From assembly GCA_965230635.1 (NCBI GenBank), contig CBDDLJ010000011.1:1-64000 (forward strand): a stretch of 64,000 nucleotides of DNA, in the 5' to 3' direction. The notes below the pieces were generated by a model, which worked only from the letters and a program-made list of their open reading frames with translations, was not told where the DNA came from and did not search any database. Positions 17,382 to 27,949 of this stretch are shown here, in pieces. The stretch's first letter is position 1, and every line of letters begins with the position of its first letter. The position numbers were made by a program, and so were the translations under genes. The stretch is from CBDDLJ01 sp965230635 (GTDB taxonomy: Bacteria; Pseudomonadota; Gammaproteobacteria; UBA1113).

Positions 17382-20300
17382 CTACTTATTTGAACGATGA
17401 CTGATTTGAGGGCTAACTCTAGCCTGTGAGAAAAACTCACTGCGCTTCTCTTTTGTAGTTTCTGCTCTTATTTTTTTCCAGTCTTGATTTGTTCCCTGTC
17501 GTTCTGGAAATGAAGTTTTTCTTGCTAAATTCATTTCTTGGTTTGTTTTCTGTTGTTCCAAAGATGCGGCTTTTGTTGCTAAATTCATTATTTTAACATC
17601 ATTTCGTTTGCATTGACTTTTTGTTACTGTTACTTTTTTCCAGGTTTCAGCATCATTCCGTTTCTTTTTTGTCTTTGTTACCGTTATTTTTTTCCAGTCT
17701 TGATTTTTCTGTTCATTCAAAGATTCGCTTCTTGTCATTAAATCAATTATTTTAGTGTCGCTTTGTTTCTCTTCTGTCTTTGGCCGTGTTATTTTTTTCC
17801 AGACTTGATTTGTTTGCTGTTGTTCCGAAGATGCCTTTTTCATAGCTAAGTTGGCTGCTTTAGCGCCACTTTGTTTATCTTCTGTTTTAGTTATCATTGT
17901 TTTTTCACAGTCTTTATTTGTTTGTTTCAAAAGTGTTGTTTTGGTTACTAAATTGACTATTTTAATTAAGTCGCTGTAGTTAAAAATACTGTTTAAAGAT
18001 TTGATTTTTTTATGAAGAACAATGCTTTCACTCTCAACATAACTATAGCTTTGCTGACTTTCGTGCAGCTTAAATGTTATTTCTGCATTAGTGTCAAACG
18101 ATTTGATAACTTTCTTTATAGGTTCTCGATAAGAGGTAAGCTCTGTTAAAACAACTCCTAATGGATATGCTCTAATTATTTCAGACAGTAAGCTAATATG
18201 TTCTGGCTTTGTAATTTTCTCTTTACTGTACATCAGATTGTTATTAATGAAATGAACAAACCAGTCGGCATTTTTGTCTTTCTTATCTTTTGAAAGAATA
18301 ATAGTTTTTCCTTCATTGACAAGAGCTAACTCTTCCTGGCTTAGACCATGTGAGATTAGTTTATAATCAATTTTTTCATTTCGCCCATGAATATTTTTAA
18401 TAATTTCTCTTAAACAATCAAGAATTAAATTTATTTTATTATTACTTTGTGGGTTTCCTTTTGATACGTTTCTGTTTTTTATAACTTTTATTTTAGAATT
18501 TGTGCGTTTTTGTCCTACAAGGTTTTTCAGCACACTTTTCTGTGAATCATTGCTCTTTCTATTATTATCTACCGAACTTTTTCTAATTGCGTATTCATAT
18601 TCAGTGCAGTCTAATTCATCCAATCGAAAGTCATTATTTGTAATGTCGATATGGCGAATGTAAGGTTTAGACATCAGCATATAAATAAGCTTTAAAATAT
18701 AGTCACGAGGACTTGCTGGAGACTGCTTGTTTTTATCTTTTGCACCTGGATAATTACTTACAATGCTAGACTTTGAAAGTTTTTTCTCAAAAAAGCTGTT
18801 ATTTGCATAGATAAAATTTTGCAAACATCCACATTTATCTAAAAATTTCAACAGAGGATTTATTGTTTCAGTTCCTAAATTATTATTGCTTAAATTAATT
18901 GATCTTAAGTTTAACAAACCTTCCTTCTTATTTTCCAATACAGAGAATAATTTCAAAATAGAACTATTGCCCAATCTGGCATTAGAAAAATCTAGGCTGA
19001 TGATTTTATAAGGTGTCCTGCTAAGTGCCTTACAAAGTAGTATAAGTGTTGGCTTGAAAAAAGCTGTGCTGTTCTGAAGCCTAAAGTCTTCAGCAGATAG
19101 CCTTATTGTTATATAATCAGATTGGGTTTCAAATTTATTACAAGCTAATACTTTAATAGTTTGTATAAAGGCTTGAGTAAATTTTGTTTCTGCTGGGTCT
19201 AGATCGAGGATGATAGAGAATAAATCTAAAGCAACACGATCTAAAATAGGTGTTTTTGAATTGTGAAAAAAATGTATATTGCGAGGATAAAAAATGGTCA
19301 TCCAGTCTTTTAAAAAGGTATACAAATCTGAATCTTTACTATTTCCTTCTTTACATTTAGGAATTTTAATCATTTCTAACGTTTCTATGTCTTTTACTTC
19401 TTTAAAAACTTCTTGGAAGTTTGCTTTTAAAAAACTTTTAAAATGAAGTATTTCTAAATAGCGCAGTTTGCTGTTAATAATTTTAAATGTTTTATCAATA
19501 GCAAGAAGAGTCAAATTATCAAGCACTAAATGAGTTAAGTTTGGTAAATTTAATTTTATTTCATTGCCAGAAACAACTTTAAGATATGTCAAATTAGAAT
19601 TTAGTTCAAATATTTTTACTTTCTCTAATCCCTTAATAATCAGGCAACGTAAAGTTGGCAATGTCTTTATTGCAGTCTGAATGCCTTTCAATGTAATTTG
19701 ATTACAATACTCTATACGCAACACTTCTATGCGTGAGTTATTTCTGCATACATTCTCCAAAGTGTTATCATTAATGGCACAATGACAAAATGAAAAATAA
19801 TTTTCTTCTGTACTTAATGTGTTGAGCATTTCTAAAATCGTATTCTCTCTTGCTTGAGCCATTCTATCAGAATAGTTGTTCCTAATAAGAGTAAAATCAA
19901 AAGAATCAATTTCATGTGTGCCTAACAAAATCTTTGGATCATTTGAAACATTATTTGCTTTAAAGGTCTCCATATCGCCAAATTGCAAACCATAACGATG
20001 TAATAATAATTTATTACGAATATCAACTGACATGCTTGATAATTTGTCACGCCGTTCAATTGACGTATTCGACATGTAATTAATGATCTGATGTTTTTCA
20101 TCAAGATACGGAGGTATTTTTGAAATATTTATTTCTTTAACAGAGCTTATTTTTTCGTCTAAAGTGAGTTTAGTTAGCTTCAATATTTCAGAGTAAAAAA
20201 GATGTGCCCATGGGCGTAAATACTCTAGTAATTCGAATTGACCTATAAAAACAGCATTTTCTTTTTTTTGTTTTTTTGCTTTTTTCTCTTTAATAAATTT

Positions 20301-23300
20301 TATAAGCTGCTGCTGCAAATATAATCCATCAAAGATCAGCTTTTCCGAAGGAGCTGTGAATGCTTGAGGATAAGCAGATTTTTCTAAATTTTTACCGTCT
20401 TGCAATACATTAATTTTATGGCCATAGGTCTTTTCATAGTCTGTAATTAACTGCCGAATAAAACAACCAATATCAATAGAAAGAAAATAGTCTATTACTT
20501 TACTATTAAGAGTCTTGCCGGGTTCAGCATATAATTGATTGCCTGACTCAATTGACTCATGTATGAGAAAAATAATACTTTCAAGCCCAGTTCTAGAAAA
20601 ATTATTAAAAATAATATCTCTTGGAGCAAGTGCTTGCATACGGCCAACAGCAACTAACTGCGTAGATTCACTTTGCAAATTATAAACCAGATTATATTGT
20701 TCCATTGTATTGCGTGAAGGATTCAATAAAAGAAGAGAAAGATATAAATATGTATAATTCTCATCACCAACATTGCTCAGAAAACTGTCCATTTGCTTTA
20801 AACTTTCTTTGTCTTTATGTTCTTGTATATTATTCAACGATCGCCCAGGACAAGCATGATAAAAATGAAAATATTTTATACCACCTAACATCGAATTACA
20901 AATATAAAAAGGCTCTTCTGAGATTGCCAAACCATCTACTAATTTTCGCATAAATGAAAAAGCAAAATGACCTTGCGAACATATGATATCTTCCTCAGTC
21001 ACATAAACTTCATCTGCTAGTCCAAGCTCATTCTTAACATTTAACACAATAACTTTTCCTAATGAAGGAACATCTTTCTTATTGTCATCTTTTGGATTCA
21101 AAATAATTTCTTGATATCTTTTTTTCATAGAATAAGTACGGTCAGATAAGCTTGGGCTGTATATTGTGCTTTTGAAACAATTGTTTGGCTCACTTTCTTC
21201 AACTAATGCAAATAGTGCTAAAAACCATCGCATAGACTGACTACTGCTTGCCAACATTTTTAGCAACCTTTGTCCTAATGCTGCTTCTTGTTTAATTCTT
21301 TTAACATTATCTTCACCAACATCTATTTTAAAATCATCGTTGTTATCTGATGAAAATAACGATTTGATAAAGTAATAAGCTTGGCTTGAGTTAGCATTTC
21401 TAGCGTGCCCATTCTTGACAAGATAGAAAAACAAGCTTACTAATGTGTAAATTTTCTTTACAGAACCAATTTCCTCTTCATTTAATAATAATTGCGCACC
21501 TAATTTTTTATATTTTTCTAGTGAATCTAAAAATCCTTTTCTATAAAAACTGTCTGATAAATAATCACCTCTACTTGAAACTATTCGCAACTGATAAAAT
21601 ATTGTATTAGCATGTTTGTACTTACTTTCTTTTAATAATACAAAGTAATGATGAGTCACAAGGTCTAGCGCTGAACATTTATTGTTATCTGTTAATTCAA
21701 TATTTGCTTCTTTTTTATGTAGCAATTCGATTATTTTAATCGCATCTTCTAAGTTAAATGATTCATTAGCGCATTGTTGAAATAAGACATGCAGCGCTGT
21801 CTCTCCTTTTTTGTTCTGTATGTTAAGATAAAATCTTGAAGCTTTACCTGTAAGGTCCTCTATACACTTAAGCACCATATTGCTGTTCTTAGAAAAATTT
21901 CTTAGAAGCAAATGAAAGACTGTTTCTTTGTCAGCATTAACGTCTTCTTCTTTCAAGTAAGGATGAAAATATTTAATCAAATCAAAGTTGGCTTGCTCGC
22001 AAGCAATCATCAAGGGAGTCATATAATTTTCATTACAGCATTTTTTTAAGTAACTATAATCAGATGGGATGGGCTTACTTTCTCTTGGGGAAATTTTGCT
22101 ACTCACTGAAGAAGCTGATCTAAAGCTAGCACTTTTTTTTGTGCGAATTTGTTGGCTAGCACTGAGACCACTTCTCGGACTTTTTTTCTTTTTACCGGGT
22201 TCCTCTAAAAATCTAGAAGCCATATCTACTTTTGAATTTTTTGTACTATTCTTATTATTTTTCTTATATTCTGCATACTTCTCTTCCACTTGTTCTAATA
22301 ACACTTTAGTAAAGTTATTAAATTGATATTTAACTGCAGTCTTAAAATATTTTTCTATATCATTAAATTGCGAAAAATCCACTTCTTTCTTCATATTTTC
22401 TGGTGCGACTTCACAAAGCATTTCAAAAAGACTGCTTTGACAATCAGGATCAAGCTTTTTAAAAGAATCATCCGTATCTAAAGATGAAATAATATCGTCA
22501 ATTGCTCTTTCTGGGGTCCATTGTTCGTCATTATTATTTTGAGCATATGCGACTTGGTGTTCAGAAACATACGTTATTTTCCGTGTTCTTGACATCTCCT
22601 CAACAGTTAATTCTTCGTGAAAAATAGCTGCAAAAGCTGAATGAATCAAACCGCCTGATAAGGAATCAGCATAATTATACATATCATGTAGAATTGGCTC
22701 TAGCTTGAATAAAAGCTTTGCCATTGTCGTTGTCGTTTCTTTATTAGGAGTGGCACTTTCTAAGTTTTTATTATTAGCATTAATACTATCATACTTGCTA
22801 TTAATAGCTATCATAACACGCTTCATGGCTAAAAAAGATTGTTTGCTAAACGATATCAAAGGATCTAAATTTTTTTCACTAACTCCACACATAACGGCAG
22901 GCTGTGATAAATCTCTTTCTTCTGTTATTATTCTTTTGGCAAGCAAGGATTGAATATGTTTATTATACTTAAGACAATCTTTTAAAAAACCAATAACAGA
23001 TCTCTGCCAAGGTTTCTGAATGCTATTCCAAAACTCAACAGGAATCTCTTTGTCCATTAACTCTTTCATCGAAAAAGGTAAAAATTTTACGGCAGCATAA
23101 TACTGTTTTTTTGCTGCTTTTGTCTTAGGATCTGTATGCTCTCGAGCTTTTAAGCTATTGCCTTTCGTTATGCCATCAGCATCTATAATAAACATTTTAA
23201 TATTTTTTATTTTACCATTAGGATGGAACTGTATAAGGGTATTAATATTATCGCCTTTTCCATCATTTGGCATTGAGACCATTCCATCTATTCCATGATG

Positions 23301-25148
23301 AGAAAAATTTTCCATATCAAATTTGCTCATTAACCCCAACATTTCTGTTAACATATCTTCAGGTGCCAGTTTAAGAAATAATTTCTTTTGAAGATAATCT
23401 AGTAGAGAAGGCCATAACAACATATCTTCAAAAGCAATTTGCTTAGAAAAAAGTTCTGGATAAATTTTTAATAAAGCTAATGCTGAAAAAAAATGATCTT
23501 CTTGTTTGTCTTGTACGAATCGTCCTATTTGGTTAAGCTGTCCTTGAATCTGAGGGCAATTTAAAATATCGGACAATGCTTTTGGCAACCTTGAATTATC
23601 AAGACACTGTGTTATATCTTTTAATATAAGCAAATAGGCCCAGCGCCTTTCTCTATTTGATAAGCGCTGATTGTCATTGACTTTATTCTCTTTTAGTTCA
23701 CCCATTTCTTGCAGTCGTTGCTCTGCTTTTTTATAGTATATCTTAAGCAAGCTTTCTTTTCTTAAGGCAAGACTATCTTCTTCATTTTCTTTGGGAATTT
23801 TTTCACTGCTGATAAATTTCTCAATATGATCACTTGTAAGCAGTTTTTTCCATTCAATATTAAGTTTTTCTAAGCCAAGTTTATTTTTACAATATTGAAC
23901 CATATCGTGAGCTTTTATAAGAAACCCTAGGCTTGGTCCTTTTACCTCAAGAGAGGCTTGCAATAATCGACGCTGCTTGCCTTCTGTCGTTAATACTGAA
24001 GACACCATCACTAAGCAAGTTGGTGTTACAACAGAATCTTCTCCTGTAACATAGTGAGACTTGACATAAGCTAAAAATTCTTTGGCAGGATCGATTGATT
24101 TATTAGGCTGATGACTTTTAAAATACATATTTTCCCAATGTGATACAGCATGATTGCCAGACTCATTTTCTTTCCTAAACATATTCTCACGATTTATACA
24201 CAATAATTTTCTTGCAACTTCTTGCTCAATGAAATAATAATGTTCACCATCACAGATACGCGCATAAGGTGTGCTGTGTTTTATCCATTCATCTGAAAGT
24301 GGGTTTTTTAATGCTTTTTCTGCATTTTCATAATAATGTAAGATCTCATGCAATAGGCTCTCTAACTCTTGATTTTTCTTTGCATACAACGCACAAATCT
24401 TATTAATTTCATCACGCAGCTCTTGCACAGGCTGCAGTAGTTTTTGTTTAGCAAGCTCATCTTCCTTTAGCATAGTCTCTACAAACCCTTGATCCATCTG
24501 GATAATGTTTGCTACTAACTGAAGCTTATCTAAAAAAATCTTTAATGTTTCTTTTTCAGGTTGTTTAAAATCACTCATTATTACCTTTGCCATAGCAGTA
24601 AGTCTTGCTAATTTATCCGGATAATGTCTAAGCTCTTCTGTATTTTCATCTTTCTTTTCTAAAAAATAATCCCCATTATTGCAAATACGTGTATAAGGCG
24701 TGCTATATATTATCCATTCATTCGAAAGTGGATTTTCTAGCACTTTTGCTGCGCTATCATAATAAAGGTAGATTTGCTGCAGCATTATGTTTAACTGTTT
24801 ATTGTCTTGTGCATATAAAGAACGAATACTCTGAATATTATCGAGCAAATTTCGTACAGGATGCAGTAGCGCTCTCTTAGAAGATTTATCCCCCCTTGCC
24901 ATGGTTTCTATAAAATTATAATTAATATCTATAAAATGTGGGATCGGCAAGAGATTGTCTAAAAATTTTTCTAATCTTTGCTTGTCGGGATTTTCAAAAT
25001 CACTAATTATCGTGTTTGATGTTGCAACAAGCCCTGCTAAATCATCGACACATATAATACCTTGCATTGAAAATATACTGTCTTTTAATAAGGCAATTTT
25101 ATCGAATGCCGATGTTTTTTGCTGCTGAAGCGAATGTTGTTCTTTCAT
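17382..25148 (-). CDS. 2588-aa ankyrin/LRR protein, candidate effector
   Basis: A giant mosaic protein without signal peptide or membrane segments. The N-terminus holds a tandem duplication of about 133 residues (34-166 and 177-309; both end with NPLS-EWI--STPY-RIC). Around 615-658 is a kinase-like motif shared with the 985-residue protein downstream: F615-S, D629-x4-N634-I, then I655-D-A-D. A serine/lysine-rich linker near 1000 leads into ankyrin repeats (TPLMIACEQANFDLIKYF near 1046, GETALHVLF near 1118). Leucine-rich repeats follow at about 1800-1900 and 2050-2130 (LRSINLSNNNLGTETINPLL). The last 220 residues hold lysine-rich degenerate repeats around DWKKIT. Such domain mixes are typical of Legionellales secreted effectors; secretion is inferred, and the host target unknown. 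Confidence 0.8.
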   Translation of the reverse strand: MKEQHSLQQQKTSAFDKIALLKDSIFSMQGIICVDDLAGLVATSNTIISDFENPDKQRLEKFLDNLLPIPHFIDINYNFIETMARGDKSSKRALLHPVRNLLDNIQSIRSLYAQDNKQLNIMLQQIYLYYDSAAKVLENPLSNEWIIYSTPYTRICNNGDYFLEKKDENTEELRHYPDKLARLTAMAKVIMSDFKQPEKETLKIFLDKLQLVANIIQMDQGFVETMLKEDELAKQKLLQPVQELRDEINKICALYAKKNQELESLLHEILHYYENAEKALKNPLSDEWIKHSTPYARICDGEHYYFIEQEVARKLLCINRENMFRKENESGNHAVSHWENMYFKSHQPNKSIDPAKEFLAYVKSHYVTGEDSVVTPTCLVMVSSVLTTEGKQRRLLQASLEVKGPSLGFLIKAHDMVQYCKNKLGLEKLNIEWKKLLTSDHIEKFISSEKIPKENEEDSLALRKESLLKIYYKKAEQRLQEMGELKENKVNDNQRLSNRERRWAYLLILKDITQCLDNSRLPKALSDILNCPQIQGQLNQIGRFVQDKQEDHFFSALALLKIYPELFSKQIAFEDMLLWPSLLDYLQKKLFLKLAPEDMLTEMLGLMSKFDMENFSHHGIDGMVSMPNDGKGDNINTLIQFHPNGKIKNIKMFIIDADGITKGNSLKAREHTDPKTKAAKKQYYAAVKFLPFSMKELMDKEIPVEFWNSIQKPWQRSVIGFLKDCLKYNKHIQSLLAKRIITEERDLSQPAVMCGVSEKNLDPLISFSKQSFLAMKRVMIAINSKYDSINANNKNLESATPNKETTTTMAKLLFKLEPILHDMYNYADSLSGGLIHSAFAAIFHEELTVEEMSRTRKITYVSEHQVAYAQNNNDEQWTPERAIDDIISSLDTDDSFKKLDPDCQSSLFEMLCEVAPENMKKEVDFSQFNDIEKYFKTAVKYQFNNFTKVLLEQVEEKYAEYKKNNKNSTKNSKVDMASRFLEEPGKKKKSPRSGLSASQQIRTKKSASFRSASSVSSKISPRESKPIPSDYSYLKKCCNENYMTPLMIACEQANFDLIKYFHPYLKEEDVNADKETVFHLLLRNFSKNSNMVLKCIEDLTGKASRFYLNIQNKKGETALHVLFQQCANESFNLEDAIKIIELLHKKEANIELTDNNKCSALDLVTHHYFVLLKESKYKHANTIFYQLRIVSSRGDYLSDSFYRKGFLDSLEKYKKLGAQLLLNEEEIGSVKKIYTLVSLFFYLVKNGHARNANSSQAYYFIKSLFSSDNNDDFKIDVGEDNVKRIKQEAALGQRLLKMLASSSQSMRWFLALFALVEESEPNNCFKSTIYSPSLSDRTYSMKKRYQEIILNPKDDNKKDVPSLGKVIVLNVKNELGLADEVYVTEEDIICSQGHFAFSFMRKLVDGLAISEEPFYICNSMLGGIKYFHFYHACPGRSLNNIQEHKDKESLKQMDSFLSNVGDENYTYLYLSLLLLNPSRNTMEQYNLVYNLQSESTQLVAVGRMQALAPRDIIFNNFSRTGLESIIFLIHESIESGNQLYAEPGKTLNSKVIDYFLSIDIGCFIRQLITDYEKTYGHKINVLQDGKNLEKSAYPQAFTAPSEKLIFDGLYLQQQLIKFIKEKKAKKQKKENAVFIGQFELLEYLRPWAHLFYSEILKLTKLTLDEKISSVKEINISKIPPYLDEKHQIINYMSNTSIERRDKLSSMSVDIRNKLLLHRYGLQFGDMETFKANNVSNDPKILLGTHEIDSFDFTLIRNNYSDRMAQARENTILEMLNTLSTEENYFSFCHCAINDNTLENVCRNNSRIEVLRIEYCNQITLKGIQTAIKTLPTLRCLIIKGLEKVKIFELNSNLTYLKVVSGNEIKLNLPNLTHLVLDNLTLLAIDKTFKIINSKLRYLEILHFKSFLKANFQEVFKEVKDIETLEMIKIPKCKEGNSKDSDLYTFLKDWMTIFYPRNIHFFHNSKTPILDRVALDLFSIILDLDPAETKFTQAFIQTIKVLACNKFETQSDYITIRLSAEDFRLQNSTAFFKPTLILLCKALSRTPYKIISLDFSNARLGNSSILKLFSVLENKKEGLLNLRSINLSNNNLGTETINPLLKFLDKCGCLQNFIYANNSFFEKKLSKSSIVSNYPGAKDKNKQSPASPRDYILKLIYMLMSKPYIRHIDITNNDFRLDELDCTEYEYAIRKSSVDNNRKSNDSQKSVLKNLVGQKRTNSKIKVIKNRNVSKGNPQSNNKINLILDCLREIIKNIHGRNEKIDYKLISHGLSQEELALVNEGKTIILSKDKKDKNADWFVHFINNNLMYSKEKITKPEHISLLSEIIRAYPLGVVLTELTSYREPIKKVIKSFDTNAEITFKLHESQQSYSYVESESIVLHKKIKSLNSIFNYSDLIKIVNLVTKTTLLKQTNKDCEKTMITKTEDKQSGAKAANLAMKKASSEQQQTNQVWKKITRPKTEEKQSDTKIIDLMTRSESLNEQKNQDWKKITVTKTKKKRNDAETWKKVTVTKSQCKRNDVKIMNLATKAASLEQQKTNQEMNLARKTSFPERQGTNQDWKKIRAETTKEKRSEFFSQARVSPQISHRSNK

Positions 25149-25670
25149 AAAATTCTACTCATATATGCTAACTCATTTCCGTCATGTATTGCTATTAATC
25201 ACAGTAAAGCGACTGTATAATTTTGGTTAAAATTTATAACAAACTATTATTATACAGTCAAGCAAACACCGCACAAAATCGTTTGATGATTTGGCGAATT
25301 TGACACTTATTAGTTCCCTGCAGGTTTTACTAATGCAGATGGTATCGCTCAACATAAGATTAAATTAAATAAATATTTATTCTTGAAGCTTTTGTTAAGT
25401 TATGATGTAATACGAATATAGCTTCTCCAGCAATTTATATTTAAGGACCTAGCTAAACATTGTTGTAAAATGTAATGGAATAAGTTTATAGAAAGGAATC
25501 TGTCATACCGGATAAGTTGAGACCAAATGACTTTTGATGAAAATTAAAAATCAACCAGTGACGCTAATAAGAAATATTTCTTAAAGCATCTCAATAGTAC
25601 TTCCTAGTTTGTTAATCGAAAACAAAATATAACTTATTAATATTTATAGCTATTTATATGGAATGATACA
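25149..25670. other. Divergent regulatory region between two effector-like genes
   Basis: A 522-base AT-rich region lies between the divergent 2588-residue and SET-domain genes. The left part holds a plausible minus-strand promoter and an inverted repeat (listed separately). The right part (25300-25670) shows no recognisable gene or RNA. Confidence 0.5.
25211..25259. promoter_or_regulatory. Dyad operator over a promoter
   Basis: Two perfect 11-bp arms, GACTGTATAAT (25211-25221) and ATTATACAGTC (25249-25259), are separated by 27 bases. The right arm contains a consensus -10 TATAAT for the minus strand (25254-25249), with TTGTGC (25276-25271) 16 bases upstream as a possible -35. The arrangement would let a dimeric regulator, or two dimers with looping, block transcription of the 2588-residue gene. 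Confidence 0.4.
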
Positions 25671-27932
25671 ATGCTAATAACACTTGATAAATTAAATAAA
25701 TTAGTTACTGAAGTACAAAAAAGTTTATTAACCTCAAAAGACTTTATTTCTCCGATAGCATGTCCTTTTTATTCTAATCAGGAACAGGGGAATGTACCTG
25801 AAATACTAAAAAGCTTTAAACGTCGGTTAGATATATTACGTCGTAACGCCTCCAAACAGGTAAATAAAATTAATAGTTTAAATTTCCCCTCCTCATACCC
25901 AGGACCGAACGATCTTTCGTTAGGCTCTTTTTACCACTCTATTGTTGTTAGTTTAGTCATGATAAATCTTGGTTTAGCAGACTCCCACGAATGCAGCACC
26001 GCTCTTGCAATAAAGCTGGCAAAAAATAACTACGAGCATTTAGTCTTTGTCGATATTCTATTTACTTATGCTAAATTAGGCATGAATGCAAAGCATACAC
26101 TTATTATTGCCAACTTAACAGAGAAACCAGCACAACGTTCAAAAGAATCTGTTATTGAATTTTTTAAACGTTTGCCAAATTCAGCGCTTGTCGCCGATGT
26201 TTTCTTAGGGTGCTGTTTTGCTCCCACTGATATACCAGACCTGTTTTTACGCTACATTGCTGCTTACGGTGATAAGACAGAGATATCTCAATGTGTACCC
26301 TTTCTTCACTTGACAGAAAGATTCTTTAATCCATATATAAATCTGGCAAAGCAAATTACATCTCATATACGTAATGCATTCCCAGAACAGGAAAAAACTT
26401 TTGGCTCTGAATTATTTCCTCTTATTTTTAAATGGCGTAAGACTCAAACAAAACCAACAGCCATCCCTGTATTATTGAAAAGTAACTCCCCTGCTTATAT
26501 ATGGTATGCTGATAAGCCACCGCTATTAGGCGGTATCCCACGTAAATTAACAATTGCAGAATTTGAAACCTTGATACCAAATTTTACCTATAGTGAACAT
26601 ATTCACGCTGACTTCAAACCTAATCTAAAGTTAAACTTCTTTCAAGTACCCTCTGTATTAACAGATAAAGCAAGATTTCGATTGCACAATCCTCTTAATG
26701 ACAAACTAGTGGTTTGTTATATCAATGAACAGGTTGGTTATGGTTTATTTGCACGACAAGATATTGAGCGTCGTGAAGTTATCGCGCTTTACTCTGGTGT
26801 TTTAACTTCAAATAAAACAGCAAAAATTACTGATCAACATAATGACTATAGCTATAATATCGGTTATGAAGATAAAGAAAATAATCCTTATGAAATGGAA
26901 GCAAACAGCCATGGTGGTTTAGCACGATTTATGCAGCATTTGCCGTATAACCCTACATTTATTGCTGATGACTGGGTTGCTTACTTTAAACAAGCCAACG
27001 AGGATGAAATTATAACCCATCTACGAGAGCAACCTGATGCTGGTACAGCAACAGAATATGAGTTGTCACTCTCTGCAAAAGCATTAAAATATGATGTGCT
27101 TCAAGGTGGTGAAGTGCATACACGTAATATGGTAGCACATCAAACGAACGAAACTGGCAAGACATGGGAATTGGAATCACTTGATAAAAAAACATTATCA
27201 ATGGAGAACATTGCATGGAGTAATGTTTATAGCTTTCCATCTGTTATCAACGGTATCCCTGTTTCTTGTTTGTATGCAGAGCGCAACATTCAAGCAGGTG
27301 AGCAAATAGGCTTTTCTTATAGCTGTGGTTATTGGTGCAAGAAAAATCGTTTACCCTGGTTATTCAGCCGGCAAGGGATGTCAATTCCCCCTGAACATTG
27401 TGGATATCAACGCATACCTGTTGCTACATCAATAAAATCTTTTCAGCGCATATTATTTTTTACGAAAGAACAGTATCTACAACGCCAACATAGTGCTCTC
27501 CCCGTACAACTGGTACCCAACTTGTCTATACCTGTATCATTCTTTTCATTGCGTCGCACTATGGCTTCTCAAGGTGTCTTAAATAAAAATTACTCACCAC
27601 TATCTTCTAATAGTTTTGTAAATGATTTAAAACGCTGGCTACCAAGTGACATAAGCATTGAACTATTTAACCGATATCCAGATGCTAAAGAAGATAAGCA
27701 ACGTTGGTTAGTAGATGTTGTCATTAGTTGCCCTGACGAACTGCGTTGGAAACTACTTACAGTGTTTTTTCGTGGAAGTCAAATTGCTAAAAACTGTAAA
27801 TGTTTTCAATATACGTTAGAAATTTTAATACGTGGTGTTAACAACAGTTCTGATAACTTTTTTACATTTACTAAAAATACTCTAGACTATTCACCATTGC
27901 CAAAGTTAATAAAGAATATTCCTAATATTTAG
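25671..27932 (+). CDS. SET-domain protein lysine methyltransferase, candidate effector
   Basis: A 753-residue protein with an N-terminal helical region of about 330 residues and a split SET domain at about 350-560. The SET N-part is VGYGLFARQDIERREVIALY; the region NSHGGLARFMQHL near 411 corresponds to the R-F-x-N-H-S SAM-binding/knot motif (here R-F-M-Q-H, so asparagine is glutamine); and AERNIQAGEQIGFSY near 540 matches the closing I-x2-G-E-x-I-x3-Y motif. Between the latter two lies an insertion of about 110 residues. Bacterial SET proteins such as Legionella RomA/LegAS4 are injected and methylate host histones. The lack of neighbours in a metabolic pathway and the adjacency to other eukaryote-like genes fits that role, which remains inferred. 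Confidence 0.8.
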   Translation: MLITLDKLNKLVTEVQKSLLTSKDFISPIACPFYSNQEQGNVPEILKSFKRRLDILRRNASKQVNKINSLNFPSSYPGPNDLSLGSFYHSIVVSLVMINLGLADSHECSTALAIKLAKNNYEHLVFVDILFTYAKLGMNAKHTLIIANLTEKPAQRSKESVIEFFKRLPNSALVADVFLGCCFAPTDIPDLFLRYIAAYGDKTEISQCVPFLHLTERFFNPYINLAKQITSHIRNAFPEQEKTFGSELFPLIFKWRKTQTKPTAIPVLLKSNSPAYIWYADKPPLLGGIPRKLTIAEFETLIPNFTYSEHIHADFKPNLKLNFFQVPSVLTDKARFRLHNPLNDKLVVCYINEQVGYGLFARQDIERREVIALYSGVLTSNKTAKITDQHNDYSYNIGYEDKENNPYEMEANSHGGLARFMQHLPYNPTFIADDWVAYFKQANEDEIITHLREQPDAGTATEYELSLSAKALKYDVLQGGEVHTRNMVAHQTNETGKTWELESLDKKTLSMENIAWSNVYSFPSVINGIPVSCLYAERNIQAGEQIGFSYSCGYWCKKNRLPWLFSRQGMSIPPEHCGYQRIPVATSIKSFQRILFFTKEQYLQRQHSALPVQLVPNLSIPVSFFSLRRTMASQGVLNKNYSPLSSNSFVNDLKRWLPSDISIELFNRYPDAKEDKQRWLVDVVISCPDELRWKLLTVFFRGSQIAKNCKCFQYTLEILIRGVNNSSDNFFTFTKNTLDYSPLPKLIKNIPNI

Positions 27933-27949
27933 TCAATCTAATAAATGCA

